A stretch of 29,356 bases of DNA from DASVXQ01 sp046727955 (GCA_046727955.1 JBKPDO010000427.1:1-29356); one strand, 5' to 3'. Shown: positions 1 through 7,761, counted from the stretch's first letter. Made by a program: numbers and translations. The notes: generated by a model from the sequence alone, not told the origin.

Positions 1-269
1 CACCGGCGGCCAGCGCCGGCTACCAGCGAGCCCAGCGGGCATTCGAGCTTGGCGAGCAGCTACGAGCGCTGCGTGAGGCGCAGCACCTCAGCCAGGCCGA
101 ACTGGCCCGGCGCATGGGCAGCACCCAGCCAGCCATCGCCCGCCTGGAAGCCGGCCGCGTCGCCCCAAGCCTGGACACCCTCGACCGAGCGGCCGCCGCC
201 CTCGGCCTTGAGTTGGTGATCACCTTCCAGGACCCACCGCGACGCGACCGCCGCCAACTGTCAGGCTGA
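1..269 (+). CDS. XRE/HigA-like helix-turn-helix regulator, C-terminal part
   Basis: The reading frame is open from the window edge to a TGA at 267-269 and gives about 88 residues; the start lies outside the window. It contains a complete Cro/C1-type HTH: a lead helix (FELGEQLRALREAQ), then LSQAELARRMGSTQPAIARLEAGR, then the typical follow-on PSLDTLDRAAAALGLEL. This layout is usual for HigA-type antitoxins and small XRE regulators, which bind the promoter of their own operon; a HigB/RelE-like toxin would normally sit just upstream, but that sequence is not visible. The tail is basic (RRDRRQ). The stop is 23 bp before the next small gene, so the two are probably co-transcribed. Family call is firm; the antitoxin role is inference. 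Confidence 0.8.
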   Translation, partial: PAASAGYQRAQRAFELGEQLRALREAQHLSQAELARRMGSTQPAIARLEAGRVAPSLDTLDRAAAALGLELVITFQDPPRRDRRQLSG

Positions 270-292
270 GCACCCAACAGGAAGGACAACCG

Positions 293-478
293 ATGCGGTT
301 CAGCATCAGGAGGCGCGCTGCCAGCGCGAGGAAGTCCACCTCCACCCTGACGTGCTCGTTTTGTGGTAAGCACCAGCGCCAGGTCAAGAAGCTGATCGCC
401 GGCCCCGGCGTCTACATCTGCAACGAATGCATCGACCTGTGCGTGGAGATCATCGCCCAGGAGCGACCGAACGCCTAG
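293..478 (+). CDS. Stand-alone ClpX-type C4 zinc-finger protein (61 aa)
   Basis: A 61-residue protein made almost wholly of the N-terminal zinc-binding domain of ClpX. Four cysteines are spaced C-x2-C-x19-C-x2-C: CSFC near residue 22 and CNEC near residue 44, followed by IDLCVEII as in ClpX itself. The first 20 residues are basic (RRRAASARK) and unlike ClpX. No AAA+ domain follows; the frame stops with TAG at 476-478. In ClpX this domain dimerises and docks substrates and adaptors such as SspB. A free copy could bind adaptors or substrates, or pair with ClpX, but its role is not known. The ATG at 293 is preceded by GGAAGG. It lies 23 bp after the XRE gene, suggesting an operon. The domain call is firm. 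Confidence 0.85.
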   Translation: MRFSIRRRAASARKSTSTLTCSFCGKHQRQVKKLIAGPGVYICNECIDLCVEIIAQERPNA

Positions 479-552
479 CGACACCAGGATCAGCCGCGAT
501 CTCCCCCGCGCACCGTTGCCATACACGCACGAACATCCAGGCTGGACCACCA

Positions 553-622
553 ACGACTTGGTGCACGATAGGGAGCGGGGCGCGTTGGGCTGACCGACCC
601 GGCTGCCGCCCGCTCAGCGTCG
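553..622 (-). mobile_element. Solo right end of the insertion sequence at 2277-3385
   Basis: These 70 bp match the reverse complement of 3316-3385 at 66 of 70 positions. The match begins with the terminal-repeat sequence ACGACTTGGTGC and runs inward to CAGCGTCG, which in the intact element is the last two codons and stop of the transposase. No left end or transposase body lies beside it, so it is a remnant left after deletion. The last codons and stop of the neighbouring methyltransferase (CGA CGC TGA read on the minus strand) fall inside it. Confidence 0.8.
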
Positions 623-1414
623 GCGGGCGGTGACGATCCAGGCGCGCGAGTCGAACCAGATCCCTTCTCCGCCCGCGTGCGCGGCGAGCGTCTTGCGCAG
701 CCGCTTGAGCGCACGCTCCGCGGCAGCAGGATCCAGCCGCTTCAGCACGTCGTTCGTGCAGGTGAAGCCGCGCACCCAGTCCAGCGCGGCGGCGACGTCC
801 GGACCGTAGTAGACGGGCTCATGCACGTCGGTGAAGGTGACGCCGGCGAACCCTGCAGCGTCCAGGACCCCCTCCACGGTCGCCGGATTGGCGAGCGAGA
901 ACGGGTCCGGCCCCTCGGGAGCGACCGCCAGCGATTCCCCGAACCCTTCGAGGGATCGGTGGATCGCGACGTCCCACTCGTTCCGCTCGTGGCCCTGCCA
1001 GACCATCATCACCAGGCGCCCGGCCGGGCGCAGCGCCCGCCCGAGGTTGGCGAACGCGGCGACCGGGTCGTCGAAGAACATCGTGCCGAACCTGCTGATG
1101 GCCAGGTCGAACTGCTCCGGCGGGAAGCGGTGGACCTGGGCGTCGGCCCGCTGGAAGGTGACGTTGCGCAGCCCCTCCGCCTGGGCGAGCTCGCGGGCAC
1201 GATCGATCATCGGCGCGGACAGATCGACCCCCAGCGCGCTGCCCGCGGTGGCCTTGCGCGCGGCCTGCCGGGTCGTCTGCCCGGTCCCGCAGCCGACGTC
1301 GAGGACGTGGTCGTGGCGCCGGACGCCGCAAGCCCGGCGCAGCACCTGGTTGTGCAGCCGCAGCTCGGCGTCGTAGTCGACCGGCGGTCTGGGCATGCCG
1401 TCAGGGGCCGGCAT
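614..1414 (-). CDS. Class I SAM-dependent methyltransferase
   Basis: A 266-residue protein with a Rossmann-type methyltransferase core. Motif I is VLDVGCGTG at residues 37-45; the acidic residue that holds the SAM ribose is in LGVDLS (about residue 64); ADAQ near 90-93 contacts the adenine; the post-motif strand is FDLAISRFGTMFF from 102. The substrate cannot be told; the closest general type is the Methyltransf_11/25/31 group of small-molecule methylases. The start at 1414 overlaps the 3' end of the upstream LLM gene by 14 bp; an in-frame ATG at 1396 (residue 7) is the alternative. The overlap implies translational coupling and a two-gene operon. The final codons and stop coincide with the insertion-sequence remnant at 553-622, so the 3' end may have been altered by that element. 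Confidence 0.88.
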   Translation of the reverse strand: MPAPDGMPRPPVDYDAELRLHNQVLRRACGVRRHDHVLDVGCGTGQTTRQAARKATAGSALGVDLSAPMIDRARELAQAEGLRNVTFQRADAQVHRFPPEQFDLAISRFGTMFFDDPVAAFANLGRALRPAGRLVMMVWQGHERNEWDVAIHRSLEGFGESLAVAPEGPDPFSLANPATVEGVLDAAGFAGVTFTDVHEPVYYGPDVAAALDWVRGFTCTNDVLKRLDPAAAERALKRLRKTLAAHAGGEGIWFDSRAWIVTARRR

Positions 1415-2144
1415 CGACCACCGCCCGGACCTCGGGCTGCGGGGGTTGTGGGTCGATGCTGGTGAGCACCCACGTCGCGCCGGCGGCCTCCCAGGGGTGA
1501 ACGTCAGCTCCCGGGGGCACCTCCACGACCAGGTCGAAGGGACCGTCGCTGCCGGCGCGTGCCCGTCGGACCTCCTCGGCGAGCTCGGCGAGCCCTTCCG
1601 GTCCGGGCAGCTCGATCGGGAACAGCCCGTCCCACCGGACCGCGCGCCGGACCGGCCGCCGGTTGGGCCAGCTGGCCGCGACCCAGACCGGGATCCGTGG
1701 GCGCTGCAGCGGCAGCGGCCGGAACCCCCCGCTCCAGAACCCGCCGAGCCGGTCCAGGCCCTCGTCCAGCAGGCGCCCGCGCTCGCGCGGGTCGACGGCC
1801 TCGCCGAACGGCTCCAGGTCGTCGCCGGTGCCGAGCCCGACGCCCAGCGTGAGGCGCCCGTTGCTCAGGTGGTCCAGCGTGACCGTCTCCCGGGCGAGCT
1901 TCGGCACGCGCCGGCGGGCCAGCGGGGTGACCATCGGCCCGAGCCGAAGGGTGTCGGTCGCCGAGGCGATGGCGCTGAGCGCCACCCACGGGTCGGCCAC
2001 GGCGCGTTCCCTGGGCGGGTAGGCGATCCGGTCCCAAAGGAACACGCCGTCCCAGCCGACCGACTCCGCCGCCCTGGCAAGCTCGGCCAGGAGCCGCGGG
2101 TCCGCCAGCTCGTCGAACGGCGCCAGGTACAGTCCACGCTTCAT
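1401..2144 (-). CDS. LLM-class flavin-dependent oxidoreductase (luciferase-like)
   Basis: A 247-residue protein of the bacterial luciferase-like monooxygenase fold, which uses reduced FMN or F420. The usual landmarks are present: an early barrel strand GLYLAPF, then LAELARAAESVGWDGVFLWDRI (residues 19-40), DPWVALSAIA at 51-60, RLGPMVTPLARRRVPKLARETVTLDHLSNGRL at 67-98 and the glycine-rich GVGLGTGDDLEPFGE at 101-115. At 247 residues it is shorter than many family members (about 280-340), but both ends look natural. Actinobacterial proteins of this type often use F420; nothing here fixes the cofactor or substrate. It is the first gene of a pair with the methyltransferase, and a TATAGT -10 box lies about 33 bp upstream of the ATG. 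Confidence 0.88.
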   Translation of the reverse strand: MKRGLYLAPFDELADPRLLAELARAAESVGWDGVFLWDRIAYPPRERAVADPWVALSAIASATDTLRLGPMVTPLARRRVPKLARETVTLDHLSNGRLTLGVGLGTGDDLEPFGEAVDPRERGRLLDEGLDRLGGFWSGGFRPLPLQRPRIPVWVAASWPNRRPVRRAVRWDGLFPIELPGPEGLAELAEEVRRARAGSDGPFDLVVEVPPGADVHPWEAAGATWVLTSIDPQPPQPEVRAVVDAGP

Positions 2145-2176
2145 CGCTTGTCACCCGGGAGCATCCCGCCGCCGGC

Positions 2177-2182
2177 ACTATA
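2177..2182 (-). promoter_or_regulatory. -10 box for the LLM-methyltransferase pair
   Basis: On the minus strand the hexamer reads TATAGT, a near-perfect -10 box, about 33 bp before the LLM start codon. I do not see a good -35 element at the expected distance, so this is a candidate only. Confidence 0.45.
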
Positions 2183-2325
2183 CGTGCCCCGGCGTCATTC
2201 GCCGAGTTCCGGGGTCGTGACGCACCTCCGGCTGGGCCTTGAGGTCGTCACGGCTTTCGGGAGGTCGGCTCATGGAACGACTTGGTGCGCGAGCCGCGGT
2301 GCGCGAGACGCGGGTTGATCGCGGG

Positions 2326-2357
2326 GATCGTGCGGGCATGAGCAGGGCCGCACGATC
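2326..2357. promoter_or_regulatory. 10-bp stem-loop ahead of the transposase start
   Basis: GATCGTGCGG (2326-2335) and CCGCACGATC (2348-2357) form a perfect 10-bp stem with a 12-nt loop, inside the left end of the insertion sequence and 8 bp before the transposase ATG. Hairpins here in IS elements often limit transcription or translation reading in from outside; that role is inferred. Confidence 0.45.
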
Positions 2358-2365
2358 ATGCCGGG

Positions 2366-3324
2366 ATGCGACCTCCAACATGGGTCCGTGCGGCCCTATC
2401 CCATCCTTGCTTGGCCGGCATCGCCCGGCACCACCTGGGCGAGCTCATCGCCGAGCTGGCCGACCCGTGGACCGCCCAGCAGCAGGCCGCGCTGGCCCGC
2501 CGCCGCGGCCACCCACGCCGCCGCGCCGCCGGCGCCGGCCCCACCAGCGGCTGGTCTTGTGCGACCGCTTGTGCGACCGGGTGCTGGCCACCCTGATCGT
2601 GCTGCGCCTGCAACTGCCGCACCAGGCCCTGGCAACGCTGTTCGGGGTCGACCGCGCCACCATCACCCGCGCCGTCGGGGGAGATCCGCCCGCTGCTGGC
2701 CGCCCGCGGGTTTGCCGTGCCCGGCCAGCCCACGCTGCGGCTGCGGAGGTTGGCGGATGTGGTCGCCGACGCGGCGGCCAACCGGGGTGGCGCTGCGCCT
2801 GGACGCCACCAAGACCCAGGTCCGCCGGCCCCGCGCCCACCGACCCGGCCGGCGCGCGTTCATCTCCGGCAAGCGCAAGCAGCAGCACCCGCAAGCCGAC
2901 CGTGGTCAGCGACGGCCAGGGCCGCACCTGTGGGCCAGGGCCGCACCTGTGGGCCGGGGCGGTGCGCCCGGGCCGCATGCACGACCAGACCGCGGTCAAG
3001 ACCGGGGGCATCGCCGACCTGCTGACCCAGCATCCCCCGGTCAAGATCCGGGTCGATGCGGGCTACCGGGGGCTGGCCAGCGCGTTTGCCGAGCAGGTCA
3101 CCGCGCCGCCCCGCAAGCCCGCCAAGGACACCGCCGCCGAGCTGGTGGCTGCCTCCAGGCAGGCCCGGACCGAGCAGCCCTCCCGGCGGATCTGCGTGGA
3201 GCACGCGGTCGCCGAGCACAAGCACTGGCGGTCGCTGCAGCGCTGGCTCGGCCGCCGGGAGTCCTTCGCCGAGACCTACCTGGCGGTCGCGGGCTTGGTC
3301 TCGGACCGGGCTGCTCGACGCTGA
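2366..3324 (+). pseudogene. Frameshifted DDE transposase of the insertion sequence
   Basis: The protein can be followed only by changing frame. It begins at ATG 2366 (SHPCLAGIARHHLGELIAEL), shifts near 2550 to LATLIVLRLQLPHQALATLFGVDRATITRAVG (an HTH_Tnp_4-like region), shifts near 2680 to IRPLLAARGFAVPGQPTLRL, near 2785 to ALRLDATKTQVRR (first catalytic Asp of a DDE_Tnp_4-type domain), and near 2885 to RKPTVVSDGQG, then VDAGYRGL (second Asp) and EHAVAEHKHWRSLQ (Glu), ending at TGA 3322-3324. Three shifts are single added bases (GGGGG near 2679, GGGG near 2785, C near 2888). Two tandem duplications add to the decay: CTTGTGCGACCG twice near 2558-2581, and a 19-bp unit at 2916-2953. It cannot encode an active transposase. 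Confidence 0.8.
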
Positions 3325-3489
3325 TCGGGCAGCAGCCGGGTCGGTCAGCCCAACCCGCCCCGCTCCCTATCGCGCACCAAGTCGTAATAGCAGGCGAGCG
3401 TGCGCGGGTCGATGTTCTCCGCGACGATACCAAGGCCGCCTCGGTGACCCGAGTGGGCCTTGGGCTGGCGCAGACTTGTCGCCCAGACC

Positions 3490-3740
3490 ATGAACTCGGT
3501 GACGCCGCAGGCGTACTTCTTCCTCGACGAGCTCGAGCAGATCATCCGCGAGTGGATCGGCGACTGCTACCACCGCAGCCCCCACCGCGGCCTGGTCATC
3601 CCCGAGGTTCCCGGCCTGGAGGTGAGCCCGTTGGAGATGTTCGAGCACGGCGTCACCCGCGCCGGACAGCTCACCATCCCAGCCCGACCGGACCTTGCGT
3701 TCGACTTCCTCGAGGTCGCATGGCGGCCGATCCACCCATT
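3490..3740 (+). pseudogene. C-terminal fragment of a Mu/Tn7-type (TniA/TnsB-like) transposase
   Basis: One frame encodes DELEQIIREWIGDCYHRSPHRGL, then VPGLEVSPLEMFEHGVTRAG and PARPDLAFDFLEVAWRPI. This is the end of the integrase core and the Mu-transposase C-terminal domain as found in large actinobacterial rve/Mu_C transposases, which normally run beyond 500 residues. The catalytic DDE part is missing: upstream of about 3470 all three frames carry stops or unrelated sequence up to the insertion-sequence end at 3385. The natural C-terminal extension after WRPI is also missing. The fragment is probably left from a Tn7/Tn5053-like transposon cut down by the insertion sequence and deletions. Family assignment rests on remembered sequence patterns. 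Confidence 0.6.
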
Positions 3741-4160
3741 CCGCTCAGGCCCCGAGGCTACACGCCCGATCCGCTCGGCCCGATCAGAGCCCACCTGGAC
3801 CCATCGCCCGACATCGAAGCCGCATTCGCAGGCCAAGACGCCGTCGAACGAATCCGCCGCGTCGTCGACCTTCCCGGCTATCGGTCGCTGCGGGCGGCAG
3901 CGACCGCGATGGGCCTGTGCTATGCCACGTTCCACCATCAGCTTCCAATCGTCGAGCAGGCACTCGGCTTCAAGATCATCGAACGGTCCCTGCCGCTTCG
4001 CCTCACCCCCAAGGGCGAGGTGTTCATCGCCGAAGCCCGAGCTGTCCTGCGGCTCCTCGACGACACAGCCCCCAACGGCCAGGACCGGTCGGGATTGTTC
4101 AAATTCGAGCCACAACAGCGTGTTCAACAAGCCGGATCGGCCGGATGCGACGCCCCATGA
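3720..4160 (+). CDS. LysR-like winged-HTH protein, probably a truncated remnant
   Basis: From the ATG at 3720 to the TGA at 4158-4160 the frame gives 146 residues. The middle matches a LysR/ModE-type DNA-binding domain: LRAAATAMGLCYATFHHQLPIVEQALGFKIIERS followed by LPLRLTPKGEVFIAEARAVL. No ligand-binding domain follows; the C-terminus (FEPQQRVQQ) is not recognisable. The N-terminal stretch (PIPLRPRGYTPDPLG) resembles the linker of larger HTH proteins that travel with actinobacterial Mu/Tn7-like transposons, so this may be the tail of such a protein joined to the transposase scrap by deletion. The start overlaps that scrap by about 20 bp. It could still be translated, but I see no good ribosome-binding site. 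Function unknown. Confidence 0.5.
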   Translation: MAADPPIPLRPRGYTPDPLGPIRAHLDPSPDIEAAFAGQDAVERIRRVVDLPGYRSLRAAATAMGLCYATFHHQLPIVEQALGFKIIERSLPLRLTPKGEVFIAEARAVLRLLDDTAPNGQDRSGLFKFEPQQRVQQAGSAGCDAP

Positions 4161-4249
4161 CTGTTCACCTATGGCCGGAACCTACAGACCTTGTGGGTAG
4201 CAACCGCGAAGACATTGACTGTAACCTCCGGCACGCAGTGCGCGCGGCG

Positions 4250-6388
4250 CTAGACGGTCTCGGTCGCCTGGTCACGCAGCCGTTCGCGGTCGTGGACGCG
4301 AAGCGCGGCGCGCGTCCACGTGGGCATCCACCAGTTCGCCCGGCCGAGCAAGCGCATGAGCGCAGGCACGAGCAGGGCGCGGATGACGGTGGCGTCGAAG
4401 ATGATCCCGGCGGCGAGCCCGATCGCGAACTCCTTGAGCTCGAACCCGGGGCCCGAGGAGAGGACGAGGAACGCGAACATGAGCACGAGCGCCGCGCTCG
4501 TCACGAGCTTGCCGGTGCGCGCGAGCCCGAGCTCGATCGCCTTGGTTGTCGAGCCGGTCTTGTCGTAGGCCTCGCGCATCCGCGTGAGCATGAAGACCTC
4601 GTAGTCCATCGAGAGGCCGAACAGGAAGGCGAAGATCATCGGCGGGATCCAGGCATTGATCGCTTGCGTGGCATCGATCCCCCACGCCGACGAACCGTGG
4701 CCCAGCTGGAAGACGAAGACGACGATCCCGAACGCAGCCGCGAGCGAGACGAGGTTGAGGATGACCGCTTTGAGCGGCAGCAGGAGCGAGCGGAACGCGC
4801 GTGCGAGCAGGATGTAGGTCAGCGCCAGCACGAAGGCGAGCAGGTACGGGAAGTTGCCGTAGATCGCGTGGACGAGGTCGCGATCGACGGCCGGAGTCCC
4901 GCTGACCGTCGCGTTCGTACCTTTCAGCGCCTCCTCCGAGCGATCCACGATCCCCTGGATCCCCGAAGCCGCACCGTCGACGGCGGGGAACGCCTCGACG
5001 ATCGCCGCGTCGCCCTTGCGCCAATCCCTCGGCGCGACAGCGGCAGCGATGCCGTCCACGTTCCGCAGCTTCGCCGCCACCGTCTCCGGGTCCTCGCCGT
5101 TCTCGACGAGCACGTCGAAGGGCTTGAGCACGCCCGGCGTGATCCCGGCCGCGTTCAGCACGTCGCGACCCACGATCGCATCGCCCGAGCCCGGCACGTT
5201 CTTCATCTGCGCCTCGTTCGGGTTCAGCTGGAAGCCGTAGTAGACGAGGACACCGGTGATCGCCAGACCGACAGCTGCGACGCGAACCGGCCGCACGTTG
5301 ACGAACCGCGCCCAGCGACCCCACGGCCCATCCTCGGGGTGACCACGATCGACGAGCCGCTTCGGCATCACGCGAATGCTGTTGATCCGCTCGCCGAGGG
5401 CGGCAAGCATGGCCGGCACCAGCGTCACGGCCGAGAGCGCCGATACCGCCGGAATCAGCATGCCGCCGATCCCCACCGAGCGGATGAACGGCAGCGGCAG
5501 CACGATCAGCGAGAGCAGCCCCACAGCGACCGTCGTGCCCGAGACGATCACCGCCTTACCGGCGTGCGTCATCGTCTCGACGAGTGCCGTCCCCACGTCC
5601 TCGCCTTCGCGTAGCTCGTCGCGGAAGCGGAAGATCATGAGCAGCGCGTAGTCGATCGCCACGCCGAGGCCGACGAGGGCGATCAAGAACTGGACGGCGA
5701 TCGACACGTCGGTGATGTAGGTGAGGACCCAGACGAGCGTGAACGTGTTGAGGATCGATGAGACCGCGACGACGAGCGGGAGCAACACCGCAGGCAACGT
5801 CCCGAAGACGAAGAGGAGGATGATCAGCGCGCCGAAGCCGCCGATGAGCGCTTCGACGAGCACGCTCGGACCAGTCGTCTCGCCCTTGGCGTTCGCCTCC
5901 AGGATCGGGTCGTGGCCCGTAACGTGCACCGTGGTGCCCGCCGGCAGGCCCGCAGACGCCGCCTTCAGCATCGCCTCGGCGCCGCTCTTCGTGTCGAACC
6001 GCGGCGACCCAGCTGGATAGACCTCCATGAAGGTCGTGTGGCGGTCCTTGGAGACATACGCGTCGCTACCAGTCGAGAAGTACGAGCTCGTGCGCGCGCC
6101 CAGGCTCGTCTTCGCCGCCCGCTCCATCGCCGTGAGAATCGCCTCGCTCTTGGTCGCATCGCCGTTCGTGTGGAACACGACGACGTTCGGCGGACGCTCA
6201 CCGGTGCCGAAACGGTCGATGGTCCGCTGGCTCGCCTCGTACGCCGAGTAGCCCGGGATCGAGAACGACTGGAACCAGCGGTTCGATACCTTCGCGGCGG
6301 CGAAGCCGCCGAAGAGCGTGAGGACGAGCCAGGTGCCGATCACCGCCCAACGGTGTCGGACGATCAGGTGCGCGAGGCGGGTAAGCAT
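4250..6388 (-). CDS. MMPL-family (RND superfamily) membrane exporter
   Basis: A 712-residue membrane protein of the MMPL branch of RND transporters, which export lipids, pigments or drugs using the proton gradient. It has the two-fold MMPL layout: TM1 (WAVIGTWLVLTLFGGFAAAK), a large outside loop with RFGTGERPPNVVVFHTNG, a five-helix bundle with GLGVAIDYALLMIFRFRDE (the conserved Asp-Tyr proton-relay signature), then a second loop and a second bundle with FLFGLSMDYEVFMLTRMRE (the same signature again). The start is set at ATG 6388 because AGGAG lies 6 bp upstream and the next residues (LTRLAHLIVRHRW) are typical; the frame stays open 46 codons further back to 6526 but that stretch is not MMPL-like. 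It is divergent from the two-component pair that follows, which probably controls it. Substrate unknown. Confidence 0.92.
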   Translation of the reverse strand: MLTRLAHLIVRHRWAVIGTWLVLTLFGGFAAAKVSNRWFQSFSIPGYSAYEASQRTIDRFGTGERPPNVVVFHTNGDATKSEAILTAMERAAKTSLGARTSSYFSTGSDAYVSKDRHTTFMEVYPAGSPRFDTKSGAEAMLKAASAGLPAGTTVHVTGHDPILEANAKGETTGPSVLVEALIGGFGALIILLFVFGTLPAVLLPLVVAVSSILNTFTLVWVLTYITDVSIAVQFLIALVGLGVAIDYALLMIFRFRDELREGEDVGTALVETMTHAGKAVIVSGTTVAVGLLSLIVLPLPFIRSVGIGGMLIPAVSALSAVTLVPAMLAALGERINSIRVMPKRLVDRGHPEDGPWGRWARFVNVRPVRVAAVGLAITGVLVYYGFQLNPNEAQMKNVPGSGDAIVGRDVLNAAGITPGVLKPFDVLVENGEDPETVAAKLRNVDGIAAAVAPRDWRKGDAAIVEAFPAVDGAASGIQGIVDRSEEALKGTNATVSGTPAVDRDLVHAIYGNFPYLLAFVLALTYILLARAFRSLLLPLKAVILNLVSLAAAFGIVVFVFQLGHGSSAWGIDATQAINAWIPPMIFAFLFGLSMDYEVFMLTRMREAYDKTGSTTKAIELGLARTGKLVTSAALVLMFAFLVLSSGPGFELKEFAIGLAAGIIFDATVIRALLVPALMRLLGRANWWMPTWTRAALRVHDRERLRDQATETV

Positions 6389-6542
6389 GGAAGCTCCTGT
6401 TCGTCGGTGGAGGGATCGATCACGGACGACAGGATTCGCCGCGAGACGGGCTCCGACAATCGGCCGCAGGGCGATCGTCGAGCGACGAAAGTCGGTGTTG
6501 CGGATCGACTTCGGTCGGCTGTTCAACCGCGGTCACGCCGCC

Positions 6543-6548
6543 TAGGCT
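6543..6548 (+). promoter_or_regulatory. Candidate leaderless promoter of the two-component operon
   Basis: TAGGCT at 6543-6548 is a fair -10 box lying 7 bp before the ATG at 6556, so transcription could begin at or next to the start codon. TTCAAC at 6522-6527 (15-bp spacer) is a weak -35 candidate. No Shine-Dalgarno sequence precedes the gene, in keeping with a leaderless message. Confidence 0.35.
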
Positions 6549-6555
6549 GGGCGTG

Positions 6556-7761
6556 ATGACCGCTCTCCGTCTTCGCGTCGGCATGCTCGTCGTCCCGGAG
6601 GAGGACGAGGCGGCACCCGCACGCCGCTCGCGGCGCGACTGGATCGTCGACGGCGCGCTCTTCCTGCTGGCGATCGTGGCGGGCAGCTCTGCGCTGGCCG
6701 ACAACGTCGACCGCGGCCTGGACGGGACGCTGCTCGTTGTCGATGCGATCGGTGGGGCGGCGCTCTGCCTCGCCCTGTGGTGGCGGCGGCGCTGGCCATT
6801 CGGCCTCGGGCTGGCCTCGGTGCCGATCCTGGCCGTTTCGTCGTTCGCCGGCGGGGCCGCCGGCGCAATCATCCTGTTCACCGTCGCCGCCTACCGCCGC
6901 TGGCAGCTGGCGCTCCTCGTCGCCGGGCTGCAGCTTGCGGTGATGCCGGCCTACCGTGCCCTGCATCCCGAAGACACTTGGCTGCCGACGGTGGCGGACT
7001 ACCTGGTCGCCACGCTGGGCACAGCGGCGATCGTCGGGTGGGGCATGTTCTGGCGCGGGCGCCGCCAGGGGCGGCGGGAGCGCCTGCGCCGCGCTCAGGC
7101 CGAGCAGCAGCTTCGCGTCGAGCAGATCCGCCACGCCGAGCGCACGCGCATCGCGCGCGAGATGCACGACGTGCTCGCCCACCGGATCTCGCTGCTGAGC
7201 CTGCACGCCGGCGCGCTGGAGTTCCGCCCGGACGCGCCGCCCGAGGAGGTCGCGCGCGCCGCCGCGGTGATCCGCGCCAGCGCCCACCAGGCGCTGGAGG
7301 ACCTCCGCGCCATGATCGGCCTGCTGCGCGACGGGGCCGACGGCGAGGCGCCGCAGCCGCCCCAGCCGACACTGGCGGCGCTGCCCGGACTGCTCGAGGA
7401 ATCACGCGCCGCCGGAATGCGCGTGCATGCCGACGTGCGCCTGCCGGACCTGGCCGCCGTCCCGGACGCGGTCGGACGCCACGCGCTGCGGATCGTCCAG
7501 GAGGCGCTGACCAACGCGCGCAAGCACGCGGCGTCGGCCGCGGTCGACCTGCGCGTGGAGGGAGCGGCGGGGGAAGGGCTGGCGATCGAGGTGCGCAACC
7601 CGGCACCAGTCCTGGCCGCTGGCGAACCAGAGATTCCCGGGTCGGGGACCGGGCTCGTCGGCCTGGCCGAGCGGGCCACGCTCTCCGGCGGCCACCTTGA
7701 GCACGGCCTCGACGAGGACGGCAACTTCCGGCTTCGCGCCTGGTTGCCGTGGCCAAGGTGA
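6556..7761 (+). CDS. DesK/NarL-type sensor histidine kinase
   Basis: About 401 residues. The N-terminal 170 residues carry roughly five membrane segments (ALFLLAIVAGSSALA, LCLALWW, LASVPILAVSSFAGG, LALLVAGLQLAV, LVATLGTAAIVGWGMF) and no large outside domain, so the signal is probably felt in the membrane. Next comes a coiled linker and a HisKA_3 dimerisation domain with the phospho-accepting His in ARE-MHDVLAH (about residue 204). The ATPase domain shows the N box HALRIVQEALTNARKHA and the G box GTGLVGLAERATLSGG. ATG 6556 is preferred; GTG 6553 is directly before it. The stop overlaps the response-regulator gene. The kinase would pass phosphate to that regulator, and the MMPL exporter is the likely target. 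Confidence 0.92.
   Translation: MTALRLRVGMLVVPEEDEAAPARRSRRDWIVDGALFLLAIVAGSSALADNVDRGLDGTLLVVDAIGGAALCLALWWRRRWPFGLGLASVPILAVSSFAGGAAGAIILFTVAAYRRWQLALLVAGLQLAVMPAYRALHPEDTWLPTVADYLVATLGTAAIVGWGMFWRGRRQGRRERLRRAQAEQQLRVEQIRHAERTRIAREMHDVLAHRISLLSLHAGALEFRPDAPPEEVARAAAVIRASAHQALEDLRAMIGLLRDGADGEAPQPPQPTLAALPGLLEESRAAGMRVHADVRLPDLAAVPDAVGRHALRIVQEALTNARKHAASAAVDLRVEGAAGEGLAIEVRNPAPVLAAGEPEIPGSGTGLVGLAERATLSGGHLEHGLDEDGNFRLRAWLPWPR

Larger units (their letters stand above)
2277..3385 (+). mobile_element. Decayed IS5-superfamily-like insertion sequence
   Basis: A 1109-bp element bounded by exact 16-bp terminal inverted repeats: ACGACTTGGTGCGCGA at 2277-2292 and its reverse complement at 3370-3385. 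It holds one broken transposase gene reading left to right. The size, single gene and DDE transposase fit IS5-superfamily elements. No clear target-site duplication flanks it (left flank ends CATGGA, right flank begins AATAGC), which agrees with an old or rearranged insertion. A 70-bp copy of its right end lies alone at 553-622. The exact family name would need an ISfinder comparison. Confidence 0.75.

Noticed and set aside
1..478. A complete new toxin-antitoxin system
   Set aside because: Only the HTH partner's C-terminal part and a ClpX-type zinc finger are visible; no toxin sequence lies in the window, so this cannot be claimed.
677..2318. Plus-strand open frames opposite the methyltransferase and LLM genes
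   Set aside because: No domains, Arg/Pro/Gly-rich, and fully overlapped by two clear minus-strand enzymes.
2358..4160. A single 600-residue protein spanning the insertion sequence and the HTH remnant
   Set aside because: The frame only matches real protein sequence in short pieces (one transposase segment and the HTH part); the rest is out of frame and crosses the element boundary at 3385.
6389..6526. 46-residue N-terminal extension of the MMPL protein
   Set aside because: It is not MMPL-like, and the internal ATG at 6388 has a strong AGGAG site followed by a typical MMPL first helix.
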